From contig JAJHQT010000001.1 of assembly GCA_020833205.1 (NCBI GenBank), forward strand, positions 1 to 30,676: a stretch of 30,676 nucleotides of DNA, written 5' to 3'. The first letter of the stretch is position 1. Each line of letters starts with the position of its first letter. Under the pieces are notes generated by a model. It was not told the origin of the DNA. It saw nothing but the letters and a program-made list of their open reading frames with translations, and did not search any database. Below are positions 15,099 through 22,972 of this stretch, piece after piece. Origin of the DNA: Pyrobaculum sp. Its GTDB lineage: Archaea; Thermoproteota; Thermoprotei; Thermoproteales; Thermoproteaceae. A program made the position numbers and the translations under genes.

Positions 15099-16077
15099 GA
15101 AAATAGGCAAGGTGCCGCCTCAAATCTTAAGCCGCCTCGTGTGGAGTAGACGCGGCGCCCCCAGGCAGGAGGTGGTCGTAGGACCCGCACTCGGCGAAGA
15201 CGCCGCGGTGATAAACCTCGGAGACCGCTACGTGGCGGTTCACACAGACCCCATTTCAGGTTCTACAAAACTGCTTGGGTTTTTGGCTGTATACGTGCCC
15301 ACCAACGACGTGGCCGTCCGGGGGGTAGAGCCCATGTGGCTCTCAGTGGCGATCTTCCTGCCGCCTGGCGCTGAGGAGGAGGTCTTGGACGTGGTGACGA
15401 GTCAGCTGGACTCAGCCGCGAGGGAGCTCGGCGTCGCAGTGGTGGGCGGCCATACTGAGGTCACCACCGCCGTGACTAGGCCTCTGGTGGTCGCCACGGC
15501 CATGGGTGTGGGGCGGCGCTACGTCGTCACCTCAGGCGCGAGGCCCGGCGACTACGTCTTGATGACCAAGTCGGCGGGGCAGGAGGCCGTCTCTATCCTC
15601 GCCACAGATTTCGAAGAGGAGGCCTTGAGAAGAGGCGTAGATAAGGCCGCCGTGGAGAAGGCAAAGGAGTTCATAAAGTCGATCTCGGTGGCTAAAGAGG
15701 CTCTAGCTCTTGCAGACGTAGCCACAGCCATGCACGACCCCACCGAGGGCGGCCTTGCAAACGGACTTGCGGAGATCGCCTACGCCTCGGGCGTCTCCAT
15801 CGTAGCGGACCCCCAGAAGGTCGTCATGTGCCCAGAGGTCGAGGCCTTGTGTAGGGCCTTCGGCATAGACCCCCTCGAGACTTTGAGCTCAGGCGTGCTT
15901 CTAGCCACCGTGCCGCCCAGCCGCCTGCCCGACGCCGAGGAGAGGTTGAGAGAACTCCGCGTACCCTACTCAGTGATAGGGAGGGTGGTCCCCCGCGCCG
16001 ACTTTCTGGTGAAGATCGGCGAAAGGATCTACGACAAGCCTTACGTGGAGGATAAGCTGTTTCTACTTTTTGCCTAG
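15097..16077 (+). CDS. HypE-like, AIR-synthase-related protein
   Basis: 326 residues of the PurM/HypE superfamily: ATP-binding GPALGEDAAVINLGDRYVAV (29-48), PTNDVAVRGVEPMWL, VVGGHTEVT, and the second-domain signature MHDPTEGGLANGLAEIAYAS. It resembles HypE more than PurM. HypE in hydrogenase maturation ends in PRIC with a Cys that is carbamoylated, but this protein ends in KLFLLFA, so it lacks that Cys. No hydrogenase gene is in view. A role other than nickel-iron centre assembly is likely. The end overlaps the convergent LysX/ArgX gene by 15 nt. Confidence 0.8.
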   Translation: MKIGKVPPQILSRLVWSRRGAPRQEVVVGPALGEDAAVINLGDRYVAVHTDPISGSTKLLGFLAVYVPTNDVAVRGVEPMWLSVAIFLPPGAEEEVLDVVTSQLDSAARELGVAVVGGHTEVTTAVTRPLVVATAMGVGRRYVVTSGARPGDYVLMTKSAGQEAVSILATDFEEEALRRGVDKAAVEKAKEFIKSISVAKEALALADVATAMHDPTEGGLANGLAEIAYASGVSIVADPQKVVMCPEVEALCRAFGIDPLETLSSGVLLATVPPSRLPDAEERLRELRVPYSVIGRVVPRADFLVKIGERIYDKPYVEDKLFLLFA

Positions 16078-16857
16078 CTCTCTCAACAGCTCAATTATGT
16101 GGCTCGCCACGTCTATGCCTGTGGTTTTGATTAACGCTTTGAATTCAGGTATTCCGTTTACCTCGTTTACGTACAGCCGGTCGCCGATTAACACGTCTAC
16201 GCCGGCGTAGAGAGCCCCCACGGCCTCAGCCGCCTTGACTGCGAGCTCCTCAAGCTCTTTGTCCACAGGCTGGGGCAACGTCTTGCCGCCCCGCGCCGCG
16301 TTGCTTCGCCAGTCCCCCTCGGGGGGTATCCTCCGCATGGCGGCCACGGCCCTTCCCCCCACCACGAAGACTCTGATATCTTCGCCGGTCCCCACCATCT
16401 CCTGGAGCATCAAGACGTCGCCCTCCGCAGACTTTAAGAGGAGTCTAAGCTCGTCGGGGGTGGAGACTAGCGCCACTTTCCTCCCCCAGCTACCGCTCAC
16501 GGTCTTCACGATGGCCCTCCCTCCGAGCTCTAGGTCGGCCTCGCCGAAGAGGACAGACGTCTTGGGCACGGGCAGTCCGGCGCCTTTCAGCTTGGCGTGC
16601 GTCACGGCTTTGTTCCAGCTCACGGCTAGGGCGCAGGAGGAGTTCACCGCCACCCCGCCGCTGGCCTCGACTATGGCGGCGGTGATTACGCCCTTGTTGT
16701 GGCTGAGGGTACGTATCAAATAGACGTCGGGCCGCCACGCCTCTACTTCCACCGCGTCGCCGACTCTCACCAGCTCTAGCTTCACGCCTAGCCGCTCAGC
16801 AGCCTTGATAAGCATCTTCTCTTCTTCTTTCAAGACGTCGTAGATCAGCGCTACCAT
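16063..16857 (-). CDS. ATP-grasp ligase of the LysX/ArgX (RimK-like) family
   Basis: 264 residues from ATG 16857. It aligns well by eye with Thermus LysX: N-terminal LIYDVLKEEEKMLIKAAERL, VNSSCALAVSWNKAVTHAKL, GLPVPKTSVLF, KTVSGSWGRKVALV, DIRVFVVGGRAVAAMRR, NAARGG, and magnesium-binding VNEVNGIPEFK. These enzymes attach the alpha-amino group of aminoadipate (LysX) or glutamate (ArgX) to the carrier protein LysW. Coupling to carAB, by a 7-nt overlap with carB, suggests the arginine branch (ArgX), but I cannot separate the two by sequence. The frame is open upstream to 17031 but that is within carB. Confidence 0.82.
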   Translation of the reverse strand: MVALIYDVLKEEEKMLIKAAERLGVKLELVRVGDAVEVEAWRPDVYLIRTLSHNKGVITAAIVEASGGVAVNSSCALAVSWNKAVTHAKLKGAGLPVPKTSVLFGEADLELGGRAIVKTVSGSWGRKVALVSTPDELRLLLKSAEGDVLMLQEMVGTGEDIRVFVVGGRAVAAMRRIPPEGDWRSNAARGGKTLPQPVDKELEELAVKAAEAVGALYAGVDVLIGDRLYVNEVNGIPEFKALIKTTGIDVASHIIELLRELGKK

Positions 16858-19800
16858 GGCGACGCCTCTAGTCTTCCGTTGTTGTAGTACCACAGGAAGG
16901 CCTTGGCGAGTTCGAGGGCGAGAGTTGAGTCTAAGACCAGCGGCGTGTTGGTATCTGCGGCAAGCCTCCGGATGTGGAAATCTGCATCGGGGGTGTCGCC
17001 CCCTGTTATGACTATGTCTATCTTCCTCCACCTCAACATGTCCACAACCTTCTCGCCGAGGTCCTCCGGGGAGTAGGTCTCAAGCCGCGTGGACAGCAGA
17101 GAGGCCACTTGAGATATGAGCTCCAGATGCCGTCTGTCGTAGGTGTAGACCAGCGCGTTTCTTGTAGGTATTCTGTTGGGCGTCGCAGAGAGCCAGCTCT
17201 TTAAGAGGGCCTCCTCAAAGACGGCGCCGTTGGACGCCACCTCGCCTGTGCTGTACATGACGGGGCCCAGCCTCGGGTAGGCGCCTCTTAGCCGGGCCCA
17301 GGAGAACTGTGGCGACTTCACCCACCACCTGCTGGGTCTCAGCGTCACCACTTCTTCGTCTATGGCGAGGCGGCCGTTGACCAAGACGTCTGCAGTAAGC
17401 GACATGTAGTTCATGCCGGTGGCCTTGCTGACTAGAGGCATGGAGCGGCTTACCCTGAGGTTGGCCTCTATTACGTACACGTCGTCTTGCACTATGAACT
17501 GGACGTTGAGCGGCCCCTTCACATTCAGCTCTGCCGCTATTCTGTAGGTGGCGTCTACCATCTTCTTCACGGCCCACTCCTCCAGCCGCCTAGGCGGCAG
17601 GACCATGGTGGAGTCTCCGGAGTGGACCCCGGGCGGCTCCACGTGTTCGATGGGGGTGGCCGCAAGCCTCACGCCGTCGGACACGGCGTCTACCTCCGCC
17701 TCTATGCCCCTAGGCATGAATTTGGATACCACCACCGGATACTCGCCGCTGACCTTCGCCGCCTTGGTAAGGAAGCGGGCCAGCTCCTCTCCGCTGTAGG
17801 CAACCGCCATATAGGTGCCGCCCAGCACGTAGCTCGGCCTCACCAAGACGGGGTAGCCCAAGCCCTCGGCGAGTTTAACAGCCTCCTCCACGGACCTGGC
17901 GACGAACCACGGCGGCTGTTTTATCCCAAGCCTCTCGAGCAGAGCTGAAAACTTGCTCCTGTCCTCAGCCACGTCGATGGAGCTGGCCCGCGTGCCGCCT
18001 AGCCTCACCCCCGCCGCCTCAAGCTCTTTATAAAGCCGCTGGCCGAGCTGGCCGCCGGCGTAGAGGACGACCGTCAACGCGCCGCCCTCCTTCTCCACTA
18101 TGTCTAAGATCCTCTCTTTAGAGATCTCGTCGAAGTAGAGCTTATCCACCACGTCCCAGTCGGTGGAGACGGTCTCGGGGTTGTAGTTTAAGATGGCTAC
18201 CCTGAACCCTCTGTTGCGGAGCTCCTGCGCCAGATTCACCGTTGACCAGTCGAACTCCACGCTGACGCCGATCCTAAAGACGCCGGCGCCCACTACCAGG
18301 AAATCCGCCGGCGCAGTGCCGTCGTCGTAGACGCCGCCGTGGGTGAGGTAGAGGTAGTTGGTCTCAGCGGGCCACTCCCCCGCCAAGGTGTCTATCTTCT
18401 TGACCACAGGCCGCCTCCGCATCCGCCGCACCTCCTCCTCCCCCACGCCCAGCGCCTCTGCGATTTGACGATCCGAAAAGCCGAGCAACTTAAGCTCCTC
18501 CAAGTCGTAAACCCTCCTCTCCAGCGACTTGTACGCCTCGACGACCCGCTGTATGGCGTGGAGGAAGAACCGATCTACCTTCACGTATTGATAAACCTCG
18601 TCGACTGAGGCGCCTAGGTACATGGCCTTGGCGGCGCATATCGGCCAGTAGGGCCGGTACTCCCTCAGACACCTCTCCGCCTCCTCCCGCGTAAGCTCTT
18701 TAAACATTCTTCCGCCGACGAGGCCGGGCTCGCCGATGTCTATCATCCGCACCGCCTTCTGCCAAGCCTCCTCGATGGTCCTCCCGATGGCCATGGCCTC
18801 GCCTATGGACATCATCTCCGGCCCGAGGCCCTCCGAGACGCCGAATCTGTCGTTCTCCCAGCGCGGGTGCTTCACAACTATGTAGTCCAGCGCAGGCTCA
18901 AAGGCGGCCACGGTGCGCCTAGTCACTTGGTTGAGCACCTCGTCTAGGCGGTACCCAAGCGCCAGCTTAGCCGCGACGTAGGCCAGGGGGTAGCCAGAGG
19001 CCTTGGAGGCGAGGGCGCTGGAGCGGGACATACGCGGGTTAGTCTCTATGGCGTACTGCTCCGGCCCGGCGAAGTTGACTGCGACTTGCACGTTGCCTTC
19101 GCCCACCAGCTCGATGGCCCGCGCCACGCCGATTGAGATGTTCCGGGCCTTTTGATACTCCTCGTCGGTCAAAGTCAGGCAGGGGGCCACCACGATGGAG
19201 TCGCCGGTGTGTACCCCCATGGGGTCGACGTTTTCCATACACACCACAGCCGTCACGTTGTCGTAGGCGTCTCTAACCACCTCGAACTCGACCTCCTTCC
19301 ACCCCTCCAAGTACTTCTCCACAAGCACCTCGCCGATGGCGGACTGGGCAAAGGCCTTGTAGATCCTCGCCTTCAGGTCGGCCTCGCTCCTCGCCACAAA
19401 GGCCCCCGCGCCCCCCAGGTTGAAGCTCACCCTAACCACCACGGGGTAGCCGATAGAGCGGGCAAAGTCCAAGGCCTCCTCAGGCGACCTCACGGCGGTG
19501 CTCGGCGGAGTGGGGATCCCCGCCTCCTTCATAGCCCTCTGGAAGAGGTCACGGGAGAGCGCGCGTTTGATGCCTCTCACAGGCGTGCCAAGCACCTTCA
19601 CGCCGTATTTGTCAAACACGCCGGAGTCGTGGAGGTCGACGCAGGCGGAAAGCGCAGTCTGGCCGCCGAAGCCGCAGGCAACTGCGTCCGGCCTCTCCCT
19701 CTCGACGATCTCCACGAGGAACTGCCTCTGCAACGGCGCGAAGTACACCTTGTCTGCGAGGAGCTTAGAGGTCTGAATAGTGGCTATGTTGGGGTTGGCG

Positions 19801-19928
19801 AGGACGGTCTCGATGCCCTCTTCTTTAAAGGCCTTAAGCGCCTGGGAGCCTGAGTAGTCGAACTCCGCCGCCTCGGCCACCTTGATGGCGCCGGAGCCTA
19901 TCACCAAGACCTTTCTAACGTCCGGCAT
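16851..19928 (-). CDS. carB: Carbamoyl phosphate synthase large subunit
   Basis: 1025 residues, a little shorter than E. coli (1073). It has two homologous ATP-grasp halves. The first (about 1-400) includes VIGSGAIKVAEAAEFDYSGS, RVSFNLGGAGAF and AIETNPRMSRSSALASKASG. An oligomerisation region follows (about 400-545), then the second half (about 545-925) with GAGVFRIGVSVEFDWSTVN, RPSYVLGGTYMAV and VIEANLRVSRSMPLVSKATG. A C-terminal MGS-like allosteric domain ends the protein (VDMLRWRKIDIVITGG). It makes carbamoyl phosphate for arginine and pyrimidines from bicarbonate, ATP and CarA-derived ammonia. ATG 19928 overlaps the end of carA by 14 nt; the stop overlaps the LysX/ArgX start. Confidence 0.96.
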   Translation of the reverse strand: MPDVRKVLVIGSGAIKVAEAAEFDYSGSQALKAFKEEGIETVLANPNIATIQTSKLLADKVYFAPLQRQFLVEIVERERPDAVACGFGGQTALSACVDLHDSGVFDKYGVKVLGTPVRGIKRALSRDLFQRAMKEAGIPTPPSTAVRSPEEALDFARSIGYPVVVRVSFNLGGAGAFVARSEADLKARIYKAFAQSAIGEVLVEKYLEGWKEVEFEVVRDAYDNVTAVVCMENVDPMGVHTGDSIVVAPCLTLTDEEYQKARNISIGVARAIELVGEGNVQVAVNFAGPEQYAIETNPRMSRSSALASKASGYPLAYVAAKLALGYRLDEVLNQVTRRTVAAFEPALDYIVVKHPRWENDRFGVSEGLGPEMMSIGEAMAIGRTIEEAWQKAVRMIDIGEPGLVGGRMFKELTREEAERCLREYRPYWPICAAKAMYLGASVDEVYQYVKVDRFFLHAIQRVVEAYKSLERRVYDLEELKLLGFSDRQIAEALGVGEEEVRRMRRRPVVKKIDTLAGEWPAETNYLYLTHGGVYDDGTAPADFLVVGAGVFRIGVSVEFDWSTVNLAQELRNRGFRVAILNYNPETVSTDWDVVDKLYFDEISKERILDIVEKEGGALTVVLYAGGQLGQRLYKELEAAGVRLGGTRASSIDVAEDRSKFSALLERLGIKQPPWFVARSVEEAVKLAEGLGYPVLVRPSYVLGGTYMAVAYSGEELARFLTKAAKVSGEYPVVVSKFMPRGIEAEVDAVSDGVRLAATPIEHVEPPGVHSGDSTMVLPPRRLEEWAVKKMVDATYRIAAELNVKGPLNVQFIVQDDVYVIEANLRVSRSMPLVSKATGMNYMSLTADVLVNGRLAIDEEVVTLRPSRWWVKSPQFSWARLRGAYPRLGPVMYSTGEVASNGAVFEEALLKSWLSATPNRIPTRNALVYTYDRRHLELISQVASLLSTRLETYSPEDLGEKVVDMLRWRKIDIVITGGDTPDADFHIRRLAADTNTPLVLDSTLALELAKAFLWYYNNGRLEASPW

Positions 19929-20943
19929 GGCGCTCCATCCGCTTCATAAACATGTCGAAGACCCACCTCATGTCCTGCGGCCCTGGCGACGCCTCGGGGT
20001 GGAACTGCGTCGTGAGGATGGGGAGAGACTCGTGGTAGAGCCCCTCGACGGTGCCGTCGTCGGGCTGTACGGCCCAGACCTTCAGCCCGCTGTCTCTTGG
20101 GTCTACGGCGTAGCCGTGGTTGTGAACCGTGATGTAAGTCTTCCCCGTGAAGACCAGGTCTTTCACAGGCTTGTTGCTGGCCCTGTGGCCGAACTTCATC
20201 TTGTACACCCCGGCCCCAAACGCCATCGCGATCACTTGGTGGCCGAGACAGATGCCGAACAGCGGCTTTTTGTACTCGGCGAACTCTAACACCCGCCTAA
20301 CCAAGAAGTCGAGAAGCTTCGGGTTGCCGGGGCCGTTGCTCACCAAAAGCGCGTCGCAGTCGAAGGCCAGCTCCGGCCGGCGGCACGGCACGACCTTGAG
20401 CCTCACCCCCCTCTTTAAAAACTCCGCCAAGACGCTACGCTTCACGCCGCAGTCCACCACGCCCACGCACAGCCTGCCGTCGCCCAGCTCCCGCGGCTCC
20501 TTCACCGACACCAAATCCACGTAGCTCACCTCTTCATACCGCATAGACGCCCTCAGCCTCTTCAAAAGCTCACCCGGCTCCTCCGGCCCCAGAGCGCCCA
20601 TTAACACGCCGTGTTCCCTAAGCCTCATGGCGAGGGCTCTCGTGTCCACCCGCGCCAAGCCCGGCACCCCCTCAGTTGCCAGCCACTCCTCCAGCGACAT
20701 TACAGACTTATAGTGGCTAGGCGCAGTGGCTTCAAACACCACGACGCCCTCCGCCTTGATTCCATCCGACTCAAACTGGTCCTCAGAGACGCCATAGTTG
20801 CCTATCAGAGGCATCGTAAACACCAAGACCTGACCTTTGTAACTCGGGTCAGTCAAGGCCTGGGGGTACCCCACAACCGCCGTAGTGAAGACGACCTCTC
20901 CTACGGCAACCTTCTCAGCGCCTATAAGTCTTCCCGTAAACAC
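19915..20943 (-). CDS. carA: Carbamoyl phosphate synthase small subunit
   Basis: 342 residues from GTG 20943. It hydrolyses glutamine for CarB. The N-terminal CarA domain (GEVVFTTAVVGYPQALTDPS) is followed by a class I glutamine amidotransferase with nucleophile C232 (FGICLGHQ), and H315/E317 in QFHPEASPGP. The GTG start cuts off the conserved first strand: GYLVLEDGT is encoded immediately upstream in the same frame, and the only codons before it lead to a TAA with no ATG, GTG or TTG. A leaderless ATG at 20993 with a well-placed TATA sits in a different frame. The true 5' end is therefore probably 20993 with a minus-one shift (see separate entry), giving 358 residues. Confidence 0.93.
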   Translation of the reverse strand: MFTGRLIGAEKVAVGEVVFTTAVVGYPQALTDPSYKGQVLVFTMPLIGNYGVSEDQFESDGIKAEGVVVFEATAPSHYKSVMSLEEWLATEGVPGLARVDTRALAMRLREHGVLMGALGPEEPGELLKRLRASMRYEEVSYVDLVSVKEPRELGDGRLCVGVVDCGVKRSVLAEFLKRGVRLKVVPCRRPELAFDCDALLVSNGPGNPKLLDFLVRRVLEFAEYKKPLFGICLGHQVIAMAFGAGVYKMKFGHRASNKPVKDLVFTGKTYITVHNHGYAVDPRDSGLKVWAVQPDDGTVEGLYHESLPILTTQFHPEASPGPQDMRWVFDMFMKRMERHAGR

Positions 20944-20993
20944 CGTGCCGTCCTCAAGGACAAGATACCCGCGTATATTCGCCCCTTAGACAT
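20944..20993 (-). other. Frameshifted 5' end of carA with a GGGG slip site
   Basis: From ATG 20993 the frame reads MSKGRIYAG and ends at a TAG after 23 codons. The carA frame covers the same DNA as ANIRGYLVLEDGT. If the ribosome slips back one base on GGG at 20982-20984, within the GGGG run 20982-20985, the product is MSKGANIRGYLVLEDGT and continues into CarA. The same result arises if one G were missing from the run by sequencing error. E. coli CarA has ALLVLEDGT at this place. Confidence 0.7.
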
Positions 20994-21013
20994 CACTAGC
21001 CTGACCAACCCTC

Positions 21014-21021
21014 TATATAAA
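21014..21021 (-). promoter_or_regulatory. TATA box of carA
   Basis: On the minus strand it reads TTTATATA, centred 24-25 nt before ATG 20993 and about 74 nt before GTG 20943. The distance singles out ATG 20993 as the leaderless start of the carA-carB-lysX/argX operon. Confidence 0.7.
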
Positions 21022-21054
21022 CTTAACTCCTACTCATCTCCCCGCCGTCTTTAG

Positions 21055-21483
21055 TCAGCACATACTTGACGAGTAAATATCTCTACATCTCACCTCGGCG
21101 CCTATTTTCCGCGCTATAGCCAACGCCTTATAGTTCTCCGGCGAGACGTAAGCCAGGGCGTATCTATACCCCATCTTCCCCAGCCTCTCTGCAAAATCGA
21201 AAACCACAGCCTTACCAATACCTCTTCCCTGATACGCGTCGATCACTAAGACAGCCACCTCTACGCCGTCTCCGCAAGGAGTTATGTCTACAATCCCTAC
21301 AGGCTTATTGTTAAAATGTATGAGAAATGTCTTGCAACCTCTGCTCCAAAGGTATTGATATAAGTGGGATCGGCAACTGGGTGTAAAAATCTATATCACA
21401 CTCTTAAGAGTAACCTTACCATATAGCTCACGTATATTTGAGTATACTCCTGTTATTTCGACATAGTCGATACTCACACTCAA
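21055..21483 (-). pseudogene. GNAT acetyltransferase gene interrupted by one amber codon
   Basis: A single frame encodes a GNAT domain from TTG 21483 (or GTG 21477) to TGA 21055, 142 codons, broken only by TAG at 21391-21393 (codon 31). Before the stop it reads IRELYGKVTLKSVI and after it IFTPSC, then CKTFLIHFNNKPVGIVDI, EVAVLVIDAYQGRGIGKAVV (acetyl-CoA loop Q-G-R-G-I-G) and YVSPENYKALAIARKIGAEV. The part with a usable start (GTG 21258) is only 67 residues and lacks the first strands of the fold. A recent nonsense mutation is the simplest reading. The 5' end overlaps the promoter of the divergent fbp gene. Confidence 0.7.
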
Positions 21484-21495
21484 TTAAGATAATGC

Positions 21496-21503
21496 TTTTA
21501 AAT
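21496..21503 (+). promoter_or_regulatory. TATA box of the FBP aldolase/phosphatase gene
   Basis: TTTTAAAT is centred about 25 nt before ATG 21524, consistent with a leaderless mRNA and with the N-terminus MKVTVSIIKADVGG known for the family, rather than the upstream GTG 21512. Confidence 0.65.
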
Positions 21504-21523
21504 GAAAATAAGTGGTAAAGCCA

Positions 21524-22723
21524 ATGAAAGTTACGGTCTCAATAATAAAGGCAGACGTGGGCGGTTTCCCAGGCCATGCCCACGTCCATCCCAAAATGTT
21601 AGAATACGCGGCGGCAAAGATGAGAGAAGCTCAGAAAAAAGGCGTCATAATCGACTACTTTGTCTACAACGTCGGCGACGACATCTCCCTCCTGATGACG
21701 CACACAAAAGGAGAGGACAACCCGGAGATACACGGCCTCGCCTGGGAAACCTTTAAAGAAGTCACAGACCAGATAGCCAAAAAGTACAAGCTCTACGGCG
21801 CCGGGCAGGACTTGCTTAAAGACGCCTTCTCTGGCAACGTCCGCGGCATGGGTCCCCAAGTCGCCGAGATGGAATTCGAAGAGAGACCCAGCGAGCCTTT
21901 GATAGTGTTCGCAGCGGACAAGACTGAACCAGGCGCCTTCAACCTGCCGCTCTACAAGATGTTTGCCGACCCCTTCAACACCGCCGGCCTCGTGATAGAC
22001 CCCTCCATGCATGAGGGCTTCATCTTCGAGGTACTCGACGTCGTGGAACACAAGGTGTATCTATTGAAGACGCCGGAGGAGGCCTACTCCCTCCTCGGCT
22101 TGATAGGCACCACCGGCCGCTACATAATCCGTAAGGTCTTCAGAAGGGCAGATGGCGCCCCAGCCGCCGCCAACAGCGTAGAGAGGCTTTCGCTGATAGC
22201 CGGGCGCTACGTAGGCAAAGACGACCCAGTAATGATGGTAAGAGCCCAGTCTGGGCTCCCCGCCGTAGGCGAAATACTGGAGGCTTTCGCCCACCCGCAC
22301 CTAGTCCACGGCTGGATGAGAGGATCCCACGCTGGGCCTCTCATGCCGGCTAGGTTCATCGCCGTGGATCCAGAGAAGAGGATTGCGGTGGGCGCCAAGA
22401 TGACTAGGTTCGACGGGCCGCCGAAAGTAGGCGCCTTAGGCTTCCAGCTCCACGACGGCTATCTGGAAGGCGGCGTCGACCTCTTCGACGACCCTGCCTT
22501 CGACTACGTGAGGCAAGTCGCGGCGCAGGTCGCCGACTACATACGCCGCATGGGGCCCTTCCAGCCGCACCGCCTGCCGCCTGAGGAGATGGAGTACACC
22601 GCCCTGCCGAAGATCTTGGCAAAGGTAAAGGCCTTCCCAGCGGATCAGTACGAGAAGGAAAGACGGAAATACGTAGAGGCGATTGTGAAGGGCACGAAAG
22701 TAGCGGAGTCTCAACACGACTAG
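21524..22723 (+). CDS. fbp: Fructose-1,6-bisphosphate aldolase/phosphatase, archaeal type
   Basis: 399 residues. This bifunctional gluconeogenic enzyme of archaea and deep-branching bacteria condenses triose phosphates to FBP and removes the 1-phosphate with one remodelling active site. Features seen are the N-terminal MKVTVSIIKADVGGFPGHAH (metal-binding Asp and His), FVYNVGDDISLLMTH, LLKDAFSGNVRGMGP, FAADKTEPGAFNLPLY (conserved acidic and Lys residues), and MRGSHAGPLMP. The length is normal. ATG 21524 is supported by its TATA. It is a single-gene unit followed by a C/D sRNA promoter that starts at its stop codon. Confidence 0.95.
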   Translation: MKVTVSIIKADVGGFPGHAHVHPKMLEYAAAKMREAQKKGVIIDYFVYNVGDDISLLMTHTKGEDNPEIHGLAWETFKEVTDQIAKKYKLYGAGQDLLKDAFSGNVRGMGPQVAEMEFEERPSEPLIVFAADKTEPGAFNLPLYKMFADPFNTAGLVIDPSMHEGFIFEVLDVVEHKVYLLKTPEEAYSLLGLIGTTGRYIIRKVFRRADGAPAAANSVERLSLIAGRYVGKDDPVMMVRAQSGLPAVGEILEAFAHPHLVHGWMRGSHAGPLMPARFIAVDPEKRIAVGAKMTRFDGPPKVGALGFQLHDGYLEGGVDLFDDPAFDYVRQVAAQVADYIRRMGPFQPHRLPPEEMEYTALPKILAKVKAFPADQYEKERRKYVEAIVKGTKVAESQHD

Positions 22724-22731
22724 TTTTATAT
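22724..22731 (+). promoter_or_regulatory. TATA box of the C/D box sRNA
   Basis: TTTTATAT begins immediately after the fbp stop codon and is centred about 25 nt before the C box at 22753, so transcription should begin at or a few bases before the RNA's first box. Confidence 0.6.
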
Positions 22732-22749
22732 CCCACCACCAGCCGTCTT

Positions 22750-22803
22750 TCAGTGATGTGGCGCGTGAGGACCGACTCGTGAAGAATGTCCAGTAGCTGA
22801 ATC
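22750..22803 (+). ncRNA. C/D box sRNA candidate
   Basis: Boxes in order: C GTGATGT (22753-22759, consensus RUGAUGA with the last base changed), 12-nt guide (22760-22771), D' CCGA (22772-22775, variant of CUGA), 3-nt spacer, C' GTGAAGA (22779-22785), 11-nt guide (22786-22796), D CTGA (22797-22800). The spacing of the two guides and of D' to C' fits archaeal C/D sRNAs, which are abundant in Pyrobaculum and direct ribose methylation of rRNA and tRNA. By the D+5 rule the second guide would target the fifth base of CUACUGGACAU. I could not identify the target molecules. Confidence 0.65.
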
Positions 22804-22972
22804 TCGCAACTTCCATCAACAGCCTCTATGTCCTGATATGTGACTTGTAGAGTTCACCCTTTTCCTCATCATTTTCTTGTTAGCTCTTACCCTCCCTGCC
22901 TACGGTATATGTTCTACGGCGCTCTTTAAAACCTCAACAGAAATGACGGCCATGTTGCGGCGCGGCCGGCGT

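Noticed and set aside
16858..17031. Upstream extension of the LysX/ArgX frame
   Set aside because: It lies within carB in another frame and reads as low-quality Arg/His-rich sequence; the ATG at 16857 matches the start of known LysX proteins.
22800..22872. Minus-strand ATGATGA (about 22864-22870) as the C box of a second C/D sRNA
   Set aside because: No D' or D box CUGA at the right distances follows on that strand.
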